64,000 nucleotides of DNA, from NCBI GenBank assembly GCA_964423865.1, contig CAYRGN010000013.1, forward strand, positions 19,309-83,308, read 5' to 3'. The translations under genes and the position numbers were made by a program. Source of the stretch: Leadbetterella sp964423865. Lineage in GTDB: Bacteria; Bacteroidota; Bacteroidia; Cytophagales; Spirosomataceae. This document shows, piece after piece, positions 58,073 to 64,000 of the stretch. The notes under the pieces are model-generated. The model had not been told where the DNA came from and did not search any database. It saw only the letters and a list, made by a program, of their open reading frames with translations. Within the stretch, counting starts at the first letter, position 1; every line of letters starts with the position of its first letter.

Positions 58073-59974
58073 TTACCGGGCTTCGTCCAGTTCGGTTACT
58101 TTGGTTTCCCAAAGTTCGTGCAGGTTATCCAGCCGGCCTTTAAATTCGGTATAACGTTCGTTCACTTCCTTCAGTCTGCTTTCATCCGAAAATATTTCCT
58201 CACGGGTCATTTCCTGCTCCAATTGGGCCACCTTTTCTTCTTTCTCCGCAATTTCCTCCTCAATCTGCCCGATTTCCTTTTCCAGCTTTTTGAGGTTGGC
58301 CGCCGGTACCGCAGGCTTTTTCTCTACCGCCGCTACGGGTTTCGGCGCCGCCTTCTTCACCGGCTCGTCCAGGGCCTTTCCCTGCTCTTCCATCCAGGTC
58401 ACAAATTCTTCGTAGCTGCCGGGGTACTGTTTTATTTCCTGGTCTTCGATGTACCATACTTTGTTGGAAACCCGCGATATAAAATGGCGGTCGTGGGAAA
58501 CCACCACATAGGTACCCTCGTACTGGTCAAGGGCCTGCACCAGAATGTTCACCGACTGCATGTCAAGGTGGTTGGTGGGCTCATCAAGCAGGAGAAAATT
58601 GGCTTCCGAAATCAGGATTTTGGCCAGGGCCACCCTTGATTTCTCGCCCCCGGAGAGTACTTTGATTTTCTTAAAAACCTCGTCTCCGCTAAAAAGGAAA
58701 CAGCCCAGTACAGAGCGCAATTCGGTTTCTGTTTTGGAGCCGTCGGCATATTTCAGTTCTTCCAGAAGGGTTTCGTCAAGGTGGAGGGACTCCAGCTGGT
58801 GCTGGGCATAGAAGGAAAAGTTTACATTATGCCCCATCTTTCTTTCCCCCTGTATCGATTCGGTGCCTGCAATGATCCTCAATAGAGTGGATTTTCCTTT
58901 GCCGTTGGCTCCGATCAGCACGATCTTATCTCCCCGCTCTATGGTGGCGGAAGTATTTTTCAGAATGCTTTTATCGCCATAGGCTTTTGACACCCCGTTC
59001 AGTTCCATTACATGCCGGCCGGGCTGGGTTCCGAATTTAAAGCGAAAATGCACCTTCGCCGATTCATCAATCACGTCATCGATCAGGTCCATGCGGTTCA
59101 GAGCTTTCACGCGCGACTGCACCTGGCGGGCTTTGGTAGCCTTGGCCTTAAATCTTTCTATGAACCGTTCGGTCTGGCGGATCTGGGCCTGTTGGTTTTC
59201 AAAAGCACCTTTCTGGATCTCGTTCCTGAGCGCTTTTTCCTCTACAAAAAAGCTGTAATTGCCCGGGTAGTAGATAAGTTTATTCTGAGTGACTTCCACC
59301 GTAATATTGCACACATTATCCAGGAATTGCCGGTCGTGGGAGACCACAATTACTGCATTTTCGTAATTGGCAATGTATTTTTCCACCCATTGTATGGAGG
59401 GAAGATCCAGGTGATTGGTAGGTTCATCCAGCAGGAGTACGGAAGGGCGGGCCAGCAGAAGCTTGGCCAGCATTACGCGCATACGCCATCCTCCCGAGAA
59501 ATTTTTGAGGGGCTGGGAAAGCTCTTCGGTACGAAAACCCAGCCCTTCCAGTATTTCTTCGGCCTTGGATTGTATGGTATAGCCGTCAAGCAGGTCAAAT
59601 TCATGTTGCAATTCTCCCAGTTGCTCTACCAGTTCATCGCGGTAATTGACTTCCATTTCCCGGAGTACGGCGTCTATCTCTTTCTGAAGCTGAAGTTCTC
59701 GTTCAAACCCTTCCATGGCTACGGTCAGGATGGAATCTTCGGTCTGGTAAGAAAGCAGATCCTGGTTGAGAAAACCGATGGTACAATCGCCGGATTTGGA
59801 AATATTCCCCGCATCGGGCTGATATTCACCTACAATCAGCTTTAAAAGGGTGGATTTTCCTTTCCCGTTCAACCCGATCAGCCCGATTTTATCTTTGGGT
59901 TTTACCTGTAGACTGGCGTCTTCAAAAATAGCCCTGCCTCCAAAATAGAATGACAGGTTGTTAATATTCAGCAT
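58073..59974 (-). CDS. ABC-F family ATPase (Uup/YdiF-like)
   Basis: The 633-residue protein has two ABC domains in one chain: GLNGKGKSTLLKL with FSGGWRMRVMLAKLLLARP and LLLDEPTNHLD, then GANGKGKSTLLRI with LSGGEKSRVALAKILI and LLLDEPTNHLD. A linker of about 80 residues joins them (family tRNA-site arm), and a charged coiled-coil C terminus (about 545-633) follows, as in Uup/YdiF. No membrane segments are present, so it acts on ribosomes, not in transport. It ends 17 bases before the T9SS plug gene. Confidence 0.93.
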   Translation of the reverse strand: MLNINNLSFYFGGRAIFEDASLQVKPKDKIGLIGLNGKGKSTLLKLIVGEYQPDAGNISKSGDCTIGFLNQDLLSYQTEDSILTVAMEGFERELQLQKEIDAVLREMEVNYRDELVEQLGELQHEFDLLDGYTIQSKAEEILEGLGFRTEELSQPLKNFSGGWRMRVMLAKLLLARPSVLLLDEPTNHLDLPSIQWVEKYIANYENAVIVVSHDRQFLDNVCNITVEVTQNKLIYYPGNYSFFVEEKALRNEIQKGAFENQQAQIRQTERFIERFKAKATKARQVQSRVKALNRMDLIDDVIDESAKVHFRFKFGTQPGRHVMELNGVSKAYGDKSILKNTSATIERGDKIVLIGANGKGKSTLLRIIAGTESIQGERKMGHNVNFSFYAQHQLESLHLDETLLEELKYADGSKTETELRSVLGCFLFSGDEVFKKIKVLSGGEKSRVALAKILISEANFLLLDEPTNHLDMQSVNILVQALDQYEGTYVVVSHDRHFISRVSNKVWYIEDQEIKQYPGSYEEFVTWMEEQGKALDEPVKKAAPKPVAAVEKKPAVPAANLKKLEKEIGQIEEEIAEKEEKVAQLEQEMTREEIFSDESRLKEVNERYTEFKGRLDNLHELWETKVTELDEAR

Positions 59975-60096
59975 ATCCTCTCTAAAAATTCAGCAAATTT
60001 ACGAGTTAATCTATGCTTTTGCCAGAAATGTTGAAAGTTCCGAACCGAAACTCAGCTCTTGGAGCTCCCACAAACAAAAACACCGGCATAACCTGT

Positions 60097-61200
60097 TTAT
60101 TTTTTAATGAGGGAGGCCATGGTGAGTGACAGGTCCATGAATACGATTTTCGCGCGGACATTCCGTTCGATATGCAGCATGGCTTCCGACATGGCCTCTG
60201 AGATGCGGTCAATGTTTTCAAAACGGAAGACTTTGGAGAATTTCTGCACAAAGGTCAGCTCCTCGTTTTCCAGTTTAATCATGGTTCCGAGGCCTATATT
60301 TTCGAGGTAAATTTCTCTCAGGATTTTCAGTCCGTATTCGAGGATAAATTTTTGCTCTTCTTTCGTAAACCCGTCGAAGTCGTCAGCCAGGGGCACTAAC
60401 TTCACCAGGTCGAAGACAAAGCAAAAGCGCATCCAGTTGGCGAACCATTCTTTGTAGTCGGTTTCTCCCTGTGCCAGCAGTCCGAGGGCTGCATTCACGT
60501 TCCCGTCGGTCAGGAAGGCGATCCGGGCGGCCCGTTCGCGGCTCTGGCCGAATTTATCCACCAGGAAAGGCACCATTTCCTCCGTATCCAGCTCCCTGAC
60601 GGCTATGCGCTGCACGCGCGACTGTATGGTGGGGAGCAGGCGGTTATAATCGGAGGTAACCAGGAGGAAGAGCGTTTTTCCGGGCGGTTCTTCCAGGATT
60701 TTAAGCAGGGCGTTGGCCGCGGGCGGCGCCATGGCTTCCACATGCCAGATCAGCACCACTTTGTATCCTCCCTCGTACGATTTCAGGGAGAGGTTCTGGA
60801 TAATCTGCCGCGATTCTTCCACCGGGATATTTCCCTGCTTGATCTGGATATGATTCAACCAGTCGGAATAAGAGCCGAAAGGGGTTTCGCGTACAAACTC
60901 CCTCCATTCGGTCATGAAATTCTCAGACAACACCTTTTTCCCTCCTGCGGTAGGAAAGGTAAAGGAAAGGTCGGGATGAATGAGTTTGTCGTATTTGCTG
61001 CACGTGGGGCATTGCCCGCAGGAGTCGTTTGCGTTCCGGTTTTCACAGTTGGCGTAGGTAGCGAATGCCAGGGCCAGGGGGAGCGCCACACTTCCGCTCC
61101 GTCCGTCAAACAGGAGGGCATGGGCCACATTTCCCTTACTGACCGAATCGGCAAGCCGCTCTTTCACCTCATTCAAACCCGGTATTTCTGCAAATCTCAT
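60097..61200 (-). CDS. holB: DNA polymerase III delta-prime subunit
   Basis: The 367-residue clamp-loader subunit has the N-terminal AAA+ domain with a degenerate P-loop (FDGRSGSVALPLALAF, no Gly-Lys-Ser/Thr), as delta-prime does not hydrolyse ATP. It has a four-Cys zinc site (CENRNANDSCGQCPTCSK), VLIWHVEAMAPPAANALLKILEEPP and a TIQSRVQRI sensor. Its start overlaps the end of the upstream nucleotidyltransferase-like gene by 4 bases. Confidence 0.92.
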   Translation of the reverse strand: MRFAEIPGLNEVKERLADSVSKGNVAHALLFDGRSGSVALPLALAFATYANCENRNANDSCGQCPTCSKYDKLIHPDLSFTFPTAGGKKVLSENFMTEWREFVRETPFGSYSDWLNHIQIKQGNIPVEESRQIIQNLSLKSYEGGYKVVLIWHVEAMAPPAANALLKILEEPPGKTLFLLVTSDYNRLLPTIQSRVQRIAVRELDTEEMVPFLVDKFGQSRERAARIAFLTDGNVNAALGLLAQGETDYKEWFANWMRFCFVFDLVKLVPLADDFDGFTKEEQKFILEYGLKILREIYLENIGLGTMIKLENEELTFVQKFSKVFRFENIDRISEAMSEAMLHIERNVRAKIVFMDLSLTMASLIKK

Positions 61201-62372
61201 AAGTGATTTTCCGCAATGTATTTTAATATGGCCAAATCCTGTTGGTCCAGTACCTGAGACCGCCTCTGCATGGTGGCGTTGATGACTTCGATAGCCTTTT
61301 CAAAGCGGTAAGCCTGATATCCTTCCGCTTTCCCGCCCCAGGTAAAGCTGGGAATATATTTCTCCTGGAAACCGCTGCCGTACACGTTGGCGCAGACGCC
61401 TACCACACTACCGGTATTGAACATGGTACTGATACCGGCTTTGGTATAGTCTCCCATGAAGGTACCGCAGAACACTTCCCCGGTATCGTAATATCCCTGC
61501 AAGGCGTAAGTGTACAGACAGACCGGCTTGTAATTGTTTTTCAGGTTGGAATTATTGGTATTGGCGCCCAGGTTACACCATTCCCCGATATAAGAATTCC
61601 CCAGGAAGCCTTCGTGGGCCTTGTTGGAATACGCGTGAAATACGGAATTTCCTACTTCACCGCCTACGCGGCAGTACGGACCCAGGGTAGTATTAGACCG
61701 GATTCGGGCGCCAAATGCCACCATGGCGTTCCGGCCGATGGCGGCGGGGCCAATGATGATGGCGCCTTCCTGTATAATGGCGTCGTCATCGATGTAAACG
61801 GGTCCGGCCTCGGCGTTGATCACGGCGGCCCGCACCTGTACATTCTCGCCTACAAAAACCCGCTCCGGCGCATACACGGCCGTATAGGTATCCGTGATTT
61901 TCCGGGAAGTGCGGTCAGCGACCACTAGGGCGAAATCGGCTTCAATCTGGGTGCCATTTTGCAGGAAAAGATGGGGCAATTCGGCCAGGAGAGAAACGGG
62001 CTGCTCCCATTCTATTGGGGTGGCCTCCGGCGGTGGGGCAAAACCGTATTCCAGGTGTTCGCCGGTTCGGTAGGCCAGCAGGTGTTGGCCGGCATACAGA
62101 TACTCTCCTGTGTTCAGACCCAGCATCCGGGCAAGCAGGGTGTCATCCGGCAGGCAGGAGGCATTGATGTATAGGTTATCTGCCTCGTACCGTGCAGGAT
62201 ATTTTTCCTTTAAATACGTTTCCGACAAAACGGAAACTTTCTTTTTTACCCTATACTCCCATTTTTCACGGAGGGTAAGAATTCCGCAGCGCAGGTCGGC
62301 AACGGGTCGTGTAAGGGTGAGGGGTTTTAGATAATCTCTGTATTTCGGGGTATCAAAAAGAAGGAAATTCAT
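61197..62372 (-). CDS. GlmU-like putative sugar nucleotidyltransferase
   Basis: The 391-residue protein opens with FLLFDTPKYRDYLKPLTLTRPVADLRCGILTLREKW, typical of the Bacteroidota GlmU-like family. The C-terminal half is a left-handed beta-helix of hexapeptide repeats (IIGPAAIGRNAMVAFGARI, ending GSGFQEKYIPSFTWGG). The classic nucleotide-binding signature of GlmU is not obvious, so catalytic activity is uncertain. It overlaps holB by 4 bases and lies directly against the subtilase gene, forming a minus-strand unit of three genes. Confidence 0.85.
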   Translation of the reverse strand: MNFLLFDTPKYRDYLKPLTLTRPVADLRCGILTLREKWEYRVKKKVSVLSETYLKEKYPARYEADNLYINASCLPDDTLLARMLGLNTGEYLYAGQHLLAYRTGEHLEYGFAPPPEATPIEWEQPVSLLAELPHLFLQNGTQIEADFALVVADRTSRKITDTYTAVYAPERVFVGENVQVRAAVINAEAGPVYIDDDAIIQEGAIIIGPAAIGRNAMVAFGARIRSNTTLGPYCRVGGEVGNSVFHAYSNKAHEGFLGNSYIGEWCNLGANTNNSNLKNNYKPVCLYTYALQGYYDTGEVFCGTFMGDYTKAGISTMFNTGSVVGVCANVYGSGFQEKYIPSFTWGGKAEGYQAYRFEKAIEVINATMQRRSQVLDQQDLAILKYIAENHL

Positions 62373-63956
62373 TTATTTTACGGTGGTTAATTCCAGTGCC
62401 ATTTTAACCGCTTCGTAGGCGTTTACCACCCCACCTGTAGTGCTGATCTCCTGAAACGCCACGGGCTTCTCGTCTACGCTGACGTTCTGCCCGGGTATTT
62501 GTACCGCAGATTTGAGAATGATGTCTTTGACCTGGTAGTGGGTAAGTTCAGGGAAATAGGAGAAGAGCAACGCGGCCAGTCCGGTCACTACGGGCGAGGC
62601 CATGCTGGTGCCGTCAAGCTCCTGGTAGGCCGATCCCGGCGTGGTGCTGTAGATGGCTACGCCCGGCGCGAAAACGTCTACTCCTTTTTTACCGTAATTG
62701 GAGAAAGTGGCTACCATTTTCTCTCCCGGTTCAAAGTTCAGGGCGCCTACTGAAATCCAGTTTTTGTATTCTTCTCCCTTCAGGCTAATGCGGTTGGGGT
62801 ATTGGGGGGTAACATCTACATCCGAGTTGTCATTTCCGGCGGCGGCTACGAGCAGAACGCCTTTGGAATCGGCATATTTGACGGCTTCATCCACCCATTT
62901 TTTTTCGGGGGAGTACGATTTCCCGAAGCTCATGTTAATGACGCGGGCGCCGTTATCCACGGCATACCGGATGCCGTTGGCTACGTCTTTGTCGAGTTCA
63001 TCGCCGTTCGGAACGGCTCTGATTACCATAATTTTCACATTGTTGGCTACGCCGAGGATGCCCTTTTCGTTGGTTCTGTCTGCACCGATAATTCCGGCCA
63101 CGTGGGTTCCGTGCAGGGCGTCCGGCCCTACCACTTCATTGTTTCCGTATTTCCCGTATTCGAGGGCTGCGGGGTTGTCGCCGATCACCTGAACCCGGGG
63201 CTGATAATCGTAATTGAGCGTATAATTCAGTTTACTTTCAAAATATTCCACGCCTCTTCTGAGGTCGTTAATACCGCCCATACGGCTCATCTGCAACCAC
63301 ATCTCGCGGGCGGCCCTTCCTTTCCTGTCCAGGTCTTCCGCTTTCAGTCCGTTTACCACCTCGGTAGTCAGCTCCTGCTGTCCCGAAGCCGCCTTGAGCA
63401 GAGTTTCGGCTTCTTCCATGGCGGTGAGCATGTTGCGGTACATGGGCAGGTACTGGCCGGCTTCTTTCCGGTCTTTTTCTATACCTTCCCTGAGCTTGCT
63501 CATCAGCTCATAGTCTTCCTTATTTTTTTTGATTTTTTTCTTCGAAGGATTGTCCCCGAATTCTTCTTTCAGGGCATTGTAGACACGCACGGTTTCCAGC
63601 TGGGCGGAATGGACGTCTTCTCCGTTCGCGTTACCGAGAAAGTCCCAGCCGTGTATATCGTCGATGAACCCGTTTTTATCGTCATCGATTCCGTTCCCGG
63701 GTATTTCCCCGGTATTTTGCCAGATATTGGCTTTGAGGTCTTCGTGGTAGATATCTACACCGGAGTCTATTACCCCTACCGTTACGGTCTGGTGTTTTTT
63801 GTTTTTCAGCAGTTCGCGATAGGCTTTTTCCGTGCTGATTCCCCGTACCCCGTTTTCTTTCAGGTCCAGGTTGTACCAGTTGAATTGCGTTTTAAGGTCC
63901 TGGGCGCAGAGTGTGGTGGAAATGAAAACGCTGAGCGTGAAAATTATTTTTTTCAT
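62373..63956 (-). CDS. S8 family subtilisin-like serine protease
   Basis: The 527-residue secreted protease has a signal peptide (to TLCAQ, about residue 19) and the full triad: Asp64 in GVIDSGVDIYHEDL, His in HGTHVAGIIGA (about 284) and Ser in GTSMASPVVTG (about 458). An insert of about 150 residues with helical, charged sequence (about 110-250) lies between the Asp and His motifs, longer than in classical subtilisins. No clear type IX sorting domain is seen at the C terminus. Confidence 0.92.
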   Translation of the reverse strand: MKKIIFTLSVFISTTLCAQDLKTQFNWYNLDLKENGVRGISTEKAYRELLKNKKHQTVTVGVIDSGVDIYHEDLKANIWQNTGEIPGNGIDDDKNGFIDDIHGWDFLGNANGEDVHSAQLETVRVYNALKEEFGDNPSKKKIKKNKEDYELMSKLREGIEKDRKEAGQYLPMYRNMLTAMEEAETLLKAASGQQELTTEVVNGLKAEDLDRKGRAAREMWLQMSRMGGINDLRRGVEYFESKLNYTLNYDYQPRVQVIGDNPAALEYGKYGNNEVVGPDALHGTHVAGIIGADRTNEKGILGVANNVKIMVIRAVPNGDELDKDVANGIRYAVDNGARVINMSFGKSYSPEKKWVDEAVKYADSKGVLLVAAAGNDNSDVDVTPQYPNRISLKGEEYKNWISVGALNFEPGEKMVATFSNYGKKGVDVFAPGVAIYSTTPGSAYQELDGTSMASPVVTGLAALLFSYFPELTHYQVKDIILKSAVQIPGQNVSVDEKPVAFQEISTTGGVVNAYEAVKMALELTTVK

Positions 63957-63973
63957 GTGTATAAAATTTTTGC

Positions 63974-64000
63974 TTTCAGCCTTCAGCTATCAGCAGTCAG
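63974..64000. repeat. Heptamer array at the right edge
   Basis: TTTCAGC CTTCAGC TATCAGC AGTCAG (63974-64000) shows the same 7-bp period 17 bases upstream of the subtilase start codon. On the minus strand it carries TGA in successive frames. It runs off the window. Confidence 0.7.

Noticed and set aside
56997..58154. Plus-strand open frame of 385 codons opposite the T9SS plug gene
   Set aside because: It is antisense to a clear DUF5103 gene with signal peptide and has no family resemblance.

Overview
The window looks like a piece of a Bacteroidota chromosome, most likely of the order Cytophagales or close to it. Support comes from SusC/SusD and CarboxypepD_reg/DUF5686 proteins, a type IX secretion plug protein (DUF5103), GH3-family and DUF4301 proteins, a Pur-alpha-like DUF3276 protein, and repeated -7 boxes of the Bacteroidetes form TAnnTTTG. 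The genus cannot be named from sequence alone.

Region 1-13,500 is a sialic-acid/aminosugar utilization locus read on the minus strand: susC, susD, N-acetylneuraminate lyase, a NanM-type mutarotase, an MFS transporter, a two-domain sialate O-acetylesterase, an N-acylglucosamine 2-epimerase and a GH20 hexosaminidase cut by the left edge. A FadR-type GntR regulator is divergent from susC. The shared intergenic region holds two ATGT-N3-ACAT sites placed on a good susC promoter. Together the genes would bind, import, de-acetylate and convert host-type sialic acid to ManNAc and then GlcNAc. No sialidase is visible; one may lie beyond the left edge.

Region 13,500-27,800 holds an OmpH-like chaperone, a DUF5686 outer-membrane protein, uridine kinase, tRNA-Gln with a small HTH gene pair beside it, DUF4301, penicillin acylase, a RAYT transposase with palindromes inside its own reading frame, a MacB-like permease, gamma-glutamyltransferase and a lipoprotein followed by a REP-like repeat cluster. 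Region 27,800-32,510 is a heme uptake operon (hmuTUV, hemS-like, ChaN-like) with a palindrome over its predicted start site. Region 32,500-38,400 has ligA, an NtrC-like regulator without a DNA-binding domain, a GlsB/YeaQ-like protein, purM, a thioesterase and tRNA-Arg.

Region 38,400-50,250 has an AT-rich fic gene behind large palindromes, a TonB-dependent receptor, GH3, DUF3276, RlpA, DUF58, YbjQ, mutS2, a small secreted protein and metF. Region 50,250-64,000 has a DUF4143 ATPase preceded by six 23-bp direct repeats, an FKBP, proS, a low-complexity lipoprotein, an outer-membrane protein, the T9SS plug protein, an ABC-F ATPase, holB, a sugar nucleotidyltransferase-like protein and a subtilase.

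The most unusual structure is not a gene. At least six intergenic spots carry arrays with a strict 7-bp period. The words differ between loci but are always stop-codon-rich, and the arrays often end exactly at or inside a gene's stop codon. Three of them seem to share a core sequence.
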